Shown: positions 1 to 7,126 of the stretch, piece after piece
Numbering within the stretch: position 1 is the stretch's first letter
How the letters are laid out: each line of letters begins with the position of its first letter
Assembly (NCBI GenBank): GCA_030620115.1
Contig: JAUXFG010000083.1
Span: 1 to 16,511 of the forward strand
Length of the DNA stretch: 16,511 nt
Source: Candidatus Fermentibacterota bacterium
GTDB taxonomy: Bacteria; JAFGKV01
Direction: 5' to 3'
Notes under the pieces: generated by a model
Databases searched by the model: none
Seen by the model: only the letters and a program-made list of their open reading frames with translations
What the model was told of the DNA's origin: nothing
Translations under genes and position numbers: made by a program

Positions 1-25
1 ATCCAGTGACCAGCAACCAGCATCG

Positions 26-3000
26 CTAGTAGGATACCATGTCTATACGTTCTAACCGTGTCTCACCACAGCCATCGAGGAGTCGGAGCTGAATCCTCCC
101 GACTCTGCCCCGCCAGGCCCAGCTCGGAAGGAGACCCACCTCGACACGATAGTCGCGTTGCGCCCCGTCGCCTTTCACCCCGAAAGTAATTCTGCCTTGC
201 TCGCCGAAGCAGGTAGGCCCCTGAGACTTGAAGAAGAGGCTAAGGCGGCCATCATGTTCTGCCGCCAAGCGGATAATGATTGCATCTACTCGTGCCGGTT
301 CGACCCCGAGTGCAGGAGAAGTCAAGGTACCCGAGGAATTCCCGCGCAACACAAAGGTCTCACCATCCAACCCTTGTGTCTTCTGACTACGGGCTCCGAT
401 ATTCCACTCTGAAGCGAGATCTTTCGCATTCCAGCTTCTGACAACTTCCATCGGAGATGCAATAACGCCCAGAAGGCGAGGGAGTTGCCCAAAATCGACA
501 GCAAATGCTTCCTTGGCCAGAAAGGCCTCTACTGTCTTGTCTCTTCCGCTCCCCTTGGTTCCCTTTCGTTTTAATACGAAAACGTCGCCCAATACGGTGA
601 ACGGTTCATACTTCCGGTATAAGTAACGCGTGATCAATGGATGCCTCATTGGATGAATAAGCTGATCATAGCCGTACTTCCAGTGATCGCCGCTGGGGAA
701 GAGTACGAATCGAGGCTTGGTTATCCTTAGATCCGAAATCACCTCTTGTTGGGTCGCGTTGCTTGCGCTGTATGTAGTCTGTGGATATCGCGTGGGGCAG
801 GGTCGGTCAGCCAGGAAATAAAAGAGACCCTTATTGGTGAAATCGTAGAAGGTTTCATCAGCCTGCAGATTGCGATCAAGAAACCCCACAACACTCTCGA
901 TCCATTTTGCCGAAGCTCGACCCTCCCAGATGGCTGGTCCGGCCCGGGCAATTCTCAGTTGCCGCGGCCGGTCGCCTTCGCCCTCCTCGCGAGCATATAA
1001 CTCGATCTCTTGCAAACCCAGTGCAGGACCCGTGTCTATCTCATTGCGAACTGCCAGGAAATATATACTTCCTGCCGCAAAAAGCATAACAAGAGGCCAA
1101 ACAGGATCAGTTCGCAACCGTATGGATCCATGCCATGGCCGAAATAGACGTCGCCAGTAATACCACGCCATCATTGCTATGACCAGCAGACCCAGAGGTA
1201 TCACTTTGGTAAAATGATCGACATCGGGACGACGAATCATTGCCCTGAAAAAGACTAACAAACCTGCGAGGGGGACAACGAATGTAATGGTGGAACGATC
1301 CATGCAACGGAGCGTCATCCTCACTGCCAGATGTGCGAGCCCCCATACAATCACCAGAGGCGGAATATAGAGCAGGAAACCCTTGCCGACCATGAAGTCC
1401 AAGAACTCTCGCACTCCCGACATTTTCTGAAGGGACGGAAGCAATTGGAAGAATGGATAAGTCGAGCGGTCGGACAGGCCCCCTACAATGCCCCCTGAGG
1501 TGCGAAAGAACGACATCAAAGCGCTCTGAGATACGAGATAGATCATTGGCGCCAAGGCTCCCAGGACAACCCCGGACGCCACGAAACCTCCGTGGCGGAG
1601 TGTTGAAAGAAACCGGCAGCCTATATTTGCATGCGATCCAAGCATCACCGAGTAGGCCAGTATCAATCCTACTGAGAGAAGTGCTCCAATCCCCGCGTCG
1701 AGACTGTGGAAAACCGCAAGTCCCGCCAGTGCCCCTGAGGCCACCAGAAGAAATCGACCATTCTTCCCGCGACGGAGCCAAAGAGCAAGCAAAGCCAAGG
1801 CCAGATAGGCCAATGTATACCTTGCATTGGGCGGAACAGTTGCGTGAAGATGAACTAGGAGAAAAACCAGACCACCCAAGGGAGATCTAAAACAGGCCCA
1901 TGCCAGAAAGAAGAGTGCTACCGATCCGATGGGTTCGAAAACCCTCTCGAATCTGCGCATACCGCTTACTGACATGCCGTAGAGCTTGAAAGCAAGCTGC
2001 CCCTTTAGCCCGTTTTCAAACAGACCATGCCAAAGGAATACATCTCTATACGGGGCGGCGCCGGCATCCAAGGCCGCTGCCGGAACTATACGTTCTCCTT
2101 CGTGATAGAATTCCAATTTGCCCGTTGTATCATGGGTGTATGCGACAGCATACAGGAAAAATGGAATGGCGACCCACCAGAATATGACGTCACGCTTTTT
2201 ATCAGAGCGAACAAATCCGACTGCGCCGCCTTCGCTGCCGGAAAACTCCCGGCTATGCTTCAGAAGCAAGAGACCAAGCCACCCCAAACTCAGCAGGAGA
2301 ACCACCCACTGCCACCATCGGAAGAAAGAAGTATCCACTGGAGCGAAACGCCTGACGAGAAGAAGGCACAGCGGTAGAAAGGCATTGGAAAGCAGTGACG
2401 CCTGTTGGCGGACGAACGTCGAGGTCAATCGAGCTGACAGCGAGGCAATGCCCCACCAGACGAGACTCAACAAACCCACTCCCACAAATGACCGGACAAT
2501 TGCTTCCCACTTGAGCGCCGTGGACTCGAGAGTGGTAGGAGGAAAGAGAGACAGGCCACATGCCACTCCGGCAATGACAATCTTCGCCCACGCCGTAGAT
2601 AAGGCAGGCCGGTTTTGCAGTTCTGTGTGAGCTGGAGATATGGACGGTCTGGAAAAAGAATCATGCCTCCAACCTGCATGGGGGATCTCTCCGGTAGCTC
2701 CCGCCTCGTGAGGCAACCCACTCCGGCGCCGGGTGGCAACCCAAACAGCCGCCCTCATCACAATGTGGATTGTTGCTGCACCGAGGAGCCAAAGCCACAG
2801 GTCATCAGAACTTGTCAAGCAGGTCCCCACCCAAGCGAATAGCGGCAAATGGCTGAACGCGTCTTTGTTCAGCATTTCTCGGTGAGAACGATGAAAACGA
2901 TTCCAGACCTGATAAGCCAATACCGATATTGCGGGAATCATCAGGCACGCCAGCAAGTAAATCAGGAACTCGCGTTCTTTGGGATAGGCCCAAAGAACTG

Positions 3001-3181
3001 CCCGATTGATCACGTCGCCGTTCCACCGGAATGATATTTTGAGCAGCGGCACAATCAGAGCCAGTAGCCCCAGTCCATAGAATCCCGCCGCCGTAGCGAC
3101 AAAGATACCTTGGTTGGATTCACTATCCGAAGGAAGATCGGTTTGCCGGCGAACGACCGGTCCATGCACTTCCGGTGTCAT
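26..3181 (-). CDS. Polytopic membrane protein, GT-C glycosyltransferase-like, with C-terminal beta-rich domain
   Basis: The predicted protein has 1051 residues. The first ~330 residues carry many hydrophobic segments (for example around 30-50 and 280-310). The central part has a signature I associate with GT39/ArnT-like GT-C enzymes: His360-Glu361-Gly362, then Pro377-Tyr-Arg-Asp380, then His385-Gly. More membrane helices run to about residue 730, followed by a soluble segment that includes 'FYFLADRPCPTRYPQ'. GT-C enzymes transfer sugars from polyprenyl-phosphate donors on the outer face of the inner membrane, so a role in envelope glycan or protein glycosylation is inferred. The last ~170 residues are hydrophilic, rich in alternating hydrophobic residues and look like a beta-sandwich. 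The ATG at 3181 has no good ribosome site next to it. A strong AGGAGG lies 46 nt further upstream, so the true start may be earlier (see that entry). No neighbour helps to define the substrate. The membrane nature is certain and the family assignment is moderate. Confidence 0.75.
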   Translation of the reverse strand: MTPEVHGPVVRRQTDLPSDSESNQGIFVATAAGFYGLGLLALIVPLLKISFRWNGDVINRAVLWAYPKEREFLIYLLACLMIPAISVLAYQVWNRFHRSHREMLNKDAFSHLPLFAWVGTCLTSSDDLWLWLLGAATIHIVMRAAVWVATRRRSGLPHEAGATGEIPHAGWRHDSFSRPSISPAHTELQNRPALSTAWAKIVIAGVACGLSLFPPTTLESTALKWEAIVRSFVGVGLLSLVWWGIASLSARLTSTFVRQQASLLSNAFLPLCLLLVRRFAPVDTSFFRWWQWVVLLLSLGWLGLLLLKHSREFSGSEGGAVGFVRSDKKRDVIFWWVAIPFFLYAVAYTHDTTGKLEFYHEGERIVPAAALDAGAAPYRDVFLWHGLFENGLKGQLAFKLYGMSVSGMRRFERVFEPIGSVALFFLAWACFRSPLGGLVFLLVHLHATVPPNARYTLAYLALALLALWLRRGKNGRFLLVASGALAGLAVFHSLDAGIGALLSVGLILAYSVMLGSHANIGCRFLSTLRHGGFVASGVVLGALAPMIYLVSQSALMSFFRTSGGIVGGLSDRSTYPFFQLLPSLQKMSGVREFLDFMVGKGFLLYIPPLVIVWGLAHLAVRMTLRCMDRSTITFVVPLAGLLVFFRAMIRRPDVDHFTKVIPLGLLVIAMMAWYYWRRLFRPWHGSIRLRTDPVWPLVMLFAAGSIYFLAVRNEIDTGPALGLQEIELYAREEGEGDRPRQLRIARAGPAIWEGRASAKWIESVVGFLDRNLQADETFYDFTNKGLFYFLADRPCPTRYPQTTYSASNATQQEVISDLRITKPRFVLFPSGDHWKYGYDQLIHPMRHPLITRYLYRKYEPFTVLGDVFVLKRKGTKGSGRDKTVEAFLAKEAFAVDFGQLPRLLGVIASPMEVVRSWNAKDLASEWNIGARSQKTQGLDGETFVLRGNSSGTLTSPALGVEPARVDAIIIRLAAEHDGRLSLFFKSQGPTCFGEQGRITFGVKGDGAQRDYRVEVGLLPSWAWRGRVGRIQLRLLDGCGETRLERIDMVSY

Positions 3182-3232
3182 ATCACTTTGACCGATTGAC
3201 GAAGCAGGAATCGACGAGTCCTGTATATTTCA

Positions 3233-3238
3233 CCTCCT
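3233..3238 (-). promoter_or_regulatory. Strong Shine-Dalgarno upstream of the GT-C-like gene, facing an ATA codon
   Basis: Read on the minus strand, AGGAGG is followed after six bases by ATA (3226-3224), which is in frame with the 1051-residue ORF. An in-frame TGA lies just upstream at 3232-3230. No ATG, GTG or TTG occurs between that stop and the ATG at 3181. Translation may therefore begin at a rare AUA (adding 15 residues) or at the ATG without a nearby Shine-Dalgarno sequence. A single-base error that turned ATG into ATA is also possible. Confidence 0.45.
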
Positions 3239-3330
3239 ATCAGACTGTCCGGAATTGACCGCAAAAAACACATCGTTCTATCCCAATCTAATCCCTGCCT
3301 GCTCGATATCAACAGCATAGTCCCGGTTTT

Positions 3331-3535
3331 CTCACCAGCTTTCGTCGCGAAGCGGCCAACTTGGCTGCGAATGCAAGGCTTGCGACTGAGGACCCTCTCC
3401 GAGCTGTAGGCTCTACGAGCTGGAAGCCGCAGGCGTATCCTCTGAGAGGAGCCTGTGCTGAGCGTCAGCGAAATATCTGGAAGCCGACAGAGCGTAACGC
3501 AGTCCCGCGTCGGACGCGGGATGAGAAGTGCGGGC
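3331..3535 (+). repeat. Long dispersed repeat, mosaic copy 1
   Basis: Blocks of this stretch recur in reverse complement at 5938-6112. The first 22 bases (3331-3352) match the reverse complement of 6091-6112 with one mismatch. Further shared blocks follow: one around 3372-3395 (reverse complement of about 6048-6071), one around 3429-3444, and one around 3488-3516 containing AGAGCGTAACGCAGTCCCGC. The intervening bases differ between copies, so this is a mosaic rather than a clean duplicate. I see no transposase and no convincing protein in it. It is the start of the 865-bp gene-free spacer 3182-4046. Confidence 0.75.
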
Positions 3536-3613
3536 TAGGGATTTTGAGATCCAGGAGCACCTTCTCAATGCGGGCTCGTACATCGTCGTCTCGGCTCGAG
3601 CGTGCTCGAACCG

Positions 3614-3647
3614 GTAGGTCGGGTTACGCTGGGCTAACCCGACCTAC
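3614..3647. repeat. Perfect 13-bp hairpin repeat (REP-like)
   Basis: GTAGGTCGGGTTA (3614-3626) is followed by an 8-base loop and its exact complement TAACCCGACCTAC (3635-3647). Palindromes of this 'GTAGGTCGGGTTA' type are widespread intergenic repeats in many bacteria. There is no T-tract, so I do not call it a terminator. It lies between two genes on the same (minus) strand. Confidence 0.8.
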
Positions 3648-3730
3648 GTTGCTTCGCGCCATTCGGCAGGCTCATGACTGGAAGAAGGACAGGCAGCATA
3701 GACTCCGCGCGGCGATCCCGCGTACCGCGC

Positions 3731-3842
3731 GGGATTGCTTCGTCGCGGACTCCATCCTGAGCTTGTCGAAGGGCTCCTCGCAATGACTGAGGGTGGGGCC
3801 ACGGTTCCGGGATCTCTCTACGGGATATTGTATTCCTATCGT
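3731..3842 (+). repeat. Dispersed intergenic repeat, copy A
   Basis: It starts with GGGATTGCTTCGTCG, reaches CTCCTCGCAATGAC at 3774-3787, and continues for about 50 bases (GGTTCCGGGATCTCTCT and onward). The same order of blocks recurs at 12181-12270 after hpdA. The ATTGCTTCG/CGCAATGAC pair also recurs, in inverted form, at 13078-13151. A segment resembling another common repeat (CTGAGCTTGTCGAAGG, 3757-3772) is nested inside. Confidence 0.75.
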
Positions 3843-3844
3843 GA

Positions 3845-3995
3845 GCCGATATTGGGGACGCGACGGAGCACGTCCCTCCACAGGATAATACGCACATATT
3901 TCTCGATGGAGGGCCATGCTCTGTCATGGCCGTTGTTCGTGCCGATACTGCGGACGCGACGGAGCGCGTCCCGCCATAGGATAATACGTGCACAT
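3845..3995 (+). repeat. Direct repeat pair of about 54 bases
   Basis: Copy 1 (3845-3897) and copy 2 (3941-3995) share GCCGATA-TG-GGACGCGACGGAGC, then CGTCCC-CCA-AGGATAATACG, and end in CACAT or similar, differing at a handful of positions. Their starts are 96 bases apart. Only two copies exist and the interval between them is not a CRISPR-type spacer. No coding potential is visible. Confidence 0.75.
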
Positions 3996-4046
3996 CGTCC
4001 TTCGCTGCGTAGTCAAACATCGCGCCATCAAAGGTCTTTGGAAGAT

Positions 4047-4628
4047 CTAGCGAAGCTGAAGGCAGAGCAGGAGGCCTGCGAATGACTTTTCGGGATTCAG
4101 ATTGCCGAAAGCGGACACGCCGATACCGTGAGGAGTGGCCATGGTGAAGAAGAGTTGGGATTCCAGTGGGATCGACCAGGTGGAGAAGTCCTCCCGATGC
4201 GTGGAATGCCAACCCATCCATTCTCCTGTCTGTTCTGTCTCGCCCCACGTCCAGCCGAGGCCGGCTGCAACCGACACGTGTCCCCAGGCGTGCTCCATTC
4301 TTTGGCCGAATAGGAGGCCCACGTCAGTGGCGGATTCAAGCTGCCGGTCCCCGGTTATTCCGGAGTTAGCATGGACATATCCATCTGCAGGAGCGAAGAA
4401 ACTAAACAGCCGGAGGGTTCCGAGGCCCCCAAAGACGATATGTGAGTAGCTCGCACCTCCGGCAAAACCAGCCTTAAAGGCGCCGCCAATCCCCACATTA
4501 AGCCAGTAGGGCCGGCGGATGTCAGGATTGGCCTGCAGGCTTCCCTCTTCCGCGTGGCAGATGGGGGTGAGGAGCAGTAGCGTCAGGATGAGTGGCAGCA
4601 ACGAGATTCGTGTTGCTTCTGATTTCAT
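4047..4628 (-). CDS. Small secreted, probably outer-membrane beta-barrel-like protein
   Basis: The protein has 193 residues. It begins with a basic N-terminus and a hydrophobic stretch ending in 'ICHA-EEG', a textbook signal peptide with probable cleavage near residue 26. The rest is rich in glycine and aromatic residues and alternates in short amphipathic strands (for example 'YWLNVGIGGAFKAGFAGG', and 'HVSVAAGLGWTWG' further on). It ends in the hydrophobic strand 'LLLCLQLR'. This pattern fits a small outer-membrane barrel or a periplasmic beta protein, but I recognise no named family. The start is well supported: AAGGGGAGGA sits a few bases upstream of ATG at 4628. It appears to be a single gene, with repeats downstream and gene fossils upstream. 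It is the main hint that the organism has an outer membrane. Confidence 0.65.
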   Translation of the reverse strand: MKSEATRISLLPLILTLLLLTPICHAEEGSLQANPDIRRPYWLNVGIGGAFKAGFAGGASYSHIVFGGLGTLRLFSFFAPADGYVHANSGITGDRQLESATDVGLLFGQRMEHAWGHVSVAAGLGWTWGETEQTGEWMGWHSTHREDFSTWSIPLESQLFFTMATPHGIGVSAFGNLNPEKSFAGLLLCLQLR

Positions 4629-4677
4629 GTGGTCCTCCCCTTGTAAATCCTCAAATAACCCGTGCGATATCGGAAAA

Positions 4678-4698
4678 TCCCCCTTTGCGAAAGGGGGA
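4678..4698. repeat. Perfect 9-bp hairpin (TCCCCCTTT / AAAGGGGGA)
   Basis: TCCCCCTTT, loop GCG, AAAGGGGGA. This kind of CCCCCTTT/AAAGGGGG hairpin is a common dispersed intergenic repeat. It lies just upstream of the minus-strand signal-peptide gene and before the gene fossils. It could be transcribed in either direction. Confidence 0.6.
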
Positions 4699-4821
4699 GA
4701 AGGTTGGATGCTCGGGCTAATCGAGAAGTCACCACTCCTTTTGGTATCGTGACATCAAACGCCCCAATCATACTACGTCCGGATTTGTCGCTGGGTTCCT
4801 CGGCCCCCTCTATAAGGACAT

Positions 4822-4971
4822 TCGCAGACACATCGGCAGGGAGGTTCTCGTGCGGCAAACGATGCCACAGTCAAGGGGGGCGCGTATTTCCCCATGACGA
4901 TCAAGAAGCATGTCCGTGCTCAAGAAGTGGCCATGGCAAGGCTTCTTGCTTGCGACGAGGAGGTGGAGTAG
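4822..4971 (+). pseudogene. Fossil of an acyl-CoA carboxylase beta subunit (methylcrotonyl-CoA carboxylase type)
   Basis: Translation from 4852 gives '[19 protein letters not shown]' followed by 'HVRAQEVA'. It matches, as I remember it, the conserved core of methylcrotonyl-CoA carboxylase beta subunits ('[25 protein letters not shown]'). Just upstream, in another frame, 'IGREVLV' fits the preceding family motif ('SGREVMV'), which points to a frameshift near 4850. After '[14 protein letters not shown]' the family resemblance is lost and the frame closes at TAG 4969-4971. The intact enzyme is over 500 residues, so only about 50 residues remain. The carboxylase acts in leucine/isovalerate breakdown. 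No start codon or ribosome site serves the fragment. I am confident it is a remnant of this family, less so of the exact substrate class. Confidence 0.75.
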
Positions 4972-5070
4972 TTTTATAGGCATGCCCGGTTAGTGGCCCT
5001 GGGAGGAGGAACCCAGGAAATCATGAGCTATATCATTCCGCGGAATCTTTGCCGTGGAGCAGGATATTAG
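4972..5070 (+). pseudogene. Fossil C-terminus of an acyl-CoA dehydrogenase
   Basis: In the same frame as the carboxylase fragment and directly after its TAG, translation gives 'FYRHARLVALGGGTQEIM' followed by 'SYIIPRNL', ending at TAG 5068-5070. Acyl-CoA dehydrogenases end in this way: an '(R)DAR' helix, 'GGT-EI' (FAD/active-site loop region) and 'IIAR-L' near the C-terminus. Intact members have about 380 residues, and only the last ~30 remain here. The junction with the carboxylase piece implies a deletion that fused two neighbouring genes' remains. Isovaleryl-CoA dehydrogenase sits next to methylcrotonyl-CoA carboxylase in leucine-degradation operons, so the pair probably derives from one such operon. 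Acyl-CoA dehydrogenases hand electrons to ETF, which is encoded intact about 1.2 kb downstream. Confidence 0.75.
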
Positions 5071-5160
5071 CATGCTGCTGCTATGTGAGCTGCATCTGTT
5101 ACATAGAGAGAACCCCCAATTGAGGGATTGAGATATTGGGCTTCAAGTATGAGGAGTACT

Positions 5161-5919
5161 ATGATGATAGAGAGTAATACGGATCTCCAGCAAACCAGCG
5201 ATGGGCAAGAGGAGGTGCGTGTCACGGACAGCCAGGGGAAGGAGTTCGATGACTACGATGAGCTTACGCTAAAAGCCTTCCGATATGAGAAGAAGGCCAT
5301 GCTCGATGAGGCCATCGCGACCTACAAAGAAGTCATCAAATTGCACCCCCAAAACGGTGAGACCTTCAAACATCTTGGCAACATCTACTTCCGGATGGGC
5401 CGTCTTGAGGACGCTATTGAATGTTTCAAGGAATCGATGAAGAGGCTCAAGTCATTTCCCACCACATACTATGATTGTGGCGTTGCTTACCTCATGAGGA
5501 CCATGATCCCAGAGGCGATCAGCTACTTCAAGAAAACGCTTGAGATAAGTAATGCTTTCCATATGGCATGGTATAGACTCGGAATGTGCTACATTCATTC
5601 CAGCAAATGGCATGAAGCAAAAGAGGCATTCGAGAGAGTTATAGATATGAACCCAGGTGTTATCATAGCATACTACCACTTGGGCGTAGTTTGCGACCGC
5701 CTAAACGAAACCGAGAGAGCGATTGAATGCTGCAACAAGGTTCTCGAAAGCAACCCAAACGATACCCATAGCATGATTCACCTTGGATTCTTGTACTCTT
5801 CCAAAGGCAAATATGGTCTCGCAGTCAAGATGCTCGAGAAGGCCGTGGAGCTTGATCCCAGCTCACATGACGCGCGTCACCAACTTGAGACATTGCAGAC
5901 CATGTACTCACCGCTCTGA
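5161..5919 (+). CDS. Tetratricopeptide-repeat (TPR) protein
   Basis: The protein has 252 residues from ATG 5161; ATG 5164 is also possible. GAGGAG at 5151-5156 fits either start. An acidic N-terminus (residues 1-35) is followed by about six 34-residue TPR units up to roughly residue 240. Typical TPR signatures are present, such as 'LGNIYFRMGRLEDAIECF', 'AWYRLGMCYI', 'YYHLGVVCDRLNETERAI' and 'HLGFLYSSKGKYGLAV'. TPR arrays form alpha-solenoids that bind other proteins. The partner cannot be read from the sequence. There is no signal peptide or membrane segment, so it is probably cytoplasmic. It is separated from etfB by about 380 bases of repeats, so co-transcription with the downstream operon is uncertain. 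Confidence 0.85.
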   Translation: MMIESNTDLQQTSDGQEEVRVTDSQGKEFDDYDELTLKAFRYEKKAMLDEAIATYKEVIKLHPQNGETFKHLGNIYFRMGRLEDAIECFKESMKRLKSFPTTYYDCGVAYLMRTMIPEAISYFKKTLEISNAFHMAWYRLGMCYIHSSKWHEAKEAFERVIDMNPGVIIAYYHLGVVCDRLNETERAIECCNKVLESNPNDTHSMIHLGFLYSSKGKYGLAVKMLEKAVELDPSSHDARHQLETLQTMYSPL

Positions 5920-5937
5920 AACCTATGGATATCCCGC

Positions 5938-6240
5938 ATTCCTCACCAGCTTTCTGCTGGAGCGTTGCATTTGACCGCGCCTGCTGCGTTACGCTCTTTC
6001 GGAGTCCTCGATCCCGCGTCGGCCGCGGGACAGGGGATACGCCTGCGGGGTCCTCGGTCGCAAGCCTTGCAGCCACAGCCAACTACACCGCTTCGCGACG
6101 AAAGCCGGTGAGAAGTGCGGGATAGGCTCGATAATTGGGGTCCGCGCAAGAATAAGCGCGAGCCCTCAAATCACGGAAATGGAGAAGACGGAGCGTAACG
6201 AAGTCACGCGTCCGCCGCGGGGTTGGTGAGAAGTCCAGGT
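5938..6240 (-). repeat. Long dispersed repeat, mosaic copy 2 (inverted), plus a partial third copy
   Basis: This fills almost all of the gap between the TPR gene and etfB (5920-6301). 5938-6112 is the reverse complement of the blocks at 3331-3516. 6186-6236 repeats, in direct orientation, the block near 3487-3528 (GACGGAGCGTAACGAAGTC, then a GCG-rich stretch and GTGAGAAGT). A 5-bp hairpin CCAGC/GCTGG lies at the TPR-gene end (5946-5960). I see no clear sigma-70 promoter in the remaining ~60 bases before etfB. Confidence 0.7.
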
Positions 6241-6301
6241 CAGACGAAGTATTTTTGGGTAACCTGCAGTGCGGGTTTGTTCCAATTGGAGGATGGATAC
6301 T

Positions 6302-7075
6302 ATGAATGTTGCCGTTGTGATGAAGCAAGTTCCTGACACAGAAGCAGCCGTGAGAGTGGACTCTGCGAATCCGGCGTCGATCGTTGAGGACGACGTGAAG
6401 TTCGTCCTGAATCCGTACGATGAGTACGCAGTGGAAGAAGCGCTGACGATTGCGGAGAATTCCGGCGGCGAAGTGATCGGCGTTTGTATCGGGCCCCCGC
6501 GGTCCGAAACAACCATACGAAGCGTGTTGGCCATGGGGGTTGCGCGCGCCGTGCTGATCACCGACCCCATGGCTGTGGAGGCAGATGTGATCACGCAGGG
6601 AAAGATCTTCGCGGCCGTGATGAGAGAGATGGATTTGTCGTTGGTTCTGTGTGGGCGTGAGGTGATCGACACACAGGAAGACGCTCTTGCCCCCGCCATC
6701 GCAGAAGCGCTGAACTACCCCCATGTGCTCAACGCGGGGAAGATTACAGTTGAAGGCGACCGCGTCACCGTGATTCGTGATGTCGAAGGCGGATCACTGG
6801 AAATCGAAGCTCCCTTGCCGGCGGTTATTTCGTGTCAGAAAGGGCTGAATGATCCACGCTATCCGACTCTTATTGCCATCAGGCGCGCGAAGAGAAAGGA
6901 GCTCAAGACCGTGACATTGGCTGACCTCGGGATAGACCTCAAGACGCCGAACAGCCGTATCGTAGCCCTCCATACTCCTCCACCAAGGGCGGCAGGCGTC
7001 ATTGCAGAAGGCGAGCCTGAGGATGTTGCTGCGCAGTGCATGAAATGGCTCGCGGAGGAAGCGAAACTCGTCTAG
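6302..7075 (+). CDS. etfB: Electron-transfer flavoprotein, beta subunit
   Basis: The protein has 257 residues, the usual length for EtfB/FixA. It opens with 'MNVAVVMKQVPDTEAAVR' and carries the family motif 'NPYDEYAVEEAL' (Asn37 onward). Its conserved C-terminal signature is 'VIRDVEGGSLEIEAPLPAV'. With EtfA it forms a soluble flavoprotein that carries electrons between flavin dehydrogenases and a quinone reductase, ferredoxin or other acceptor. The nucleotide-binding loop reads 'GREVIDTQEDALAP' (Gly118 onward). It lacks the 'GDTAQVGP'-type sequence I associate with electron-bifurcating EtfB and the 'DDDCNQTGQ'-type loop of the mammalian/proteobacterial form. The start is ATG 6302, nine bases after GGAGG (6288-6292); the ATG at 6293 abuts that site and is unlikely. 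It is the first gene of a five-gene plus-strand block; etfA follows after 51 bases. Confidence 0.95.
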   Translation: MNVAVVMKQVPDTEAAVRVDSANPASIVEDDVKFVLNPYDEYAVEEALTIAENSGGEVIGVCIGPPRSETTIRSVLAMGVARAVLITDPMAVEADVITQGKIFAAVMREMDLSLVLCGREVIDTQEDALAPAIAEALNYPHVLNAGKITVEGDRVTVIRDVEGGSLEIEAPLPAVISCQKGLNDPRYPTLIAIRRAKRKELKTVTLADLGIDLKTPNSRIVALHTPPPRAAGVIAEGEPEDVAAQCMKWLAEEAKLV

Positions 7076-7126
7076 TATGGTCTCTGATTCCTTCCCGTGG
7101 GACAAGAACAACAAGGAGAAGCAGAC

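Noticed and set aside
3361-3786. A 141-residue plus-strand protein
   Set aside because: It consists wholly of repeat sequence, and part of it reappears inverted at 5938-6112; it has no ribosome site.
3845-3995. CRISPR array
   Set aside because: There are only two imperfect copies about 54 bases long, with starts 96 bases apart and no cas genes.
4662-4979. A 105-residue plus-strand ORF and a 77-residue minus-strand ORF in the same stretch
   Set aside because: The recognisable carboxylase fragment is in another frame; neither ORF resembles a protein family or has a good start context.
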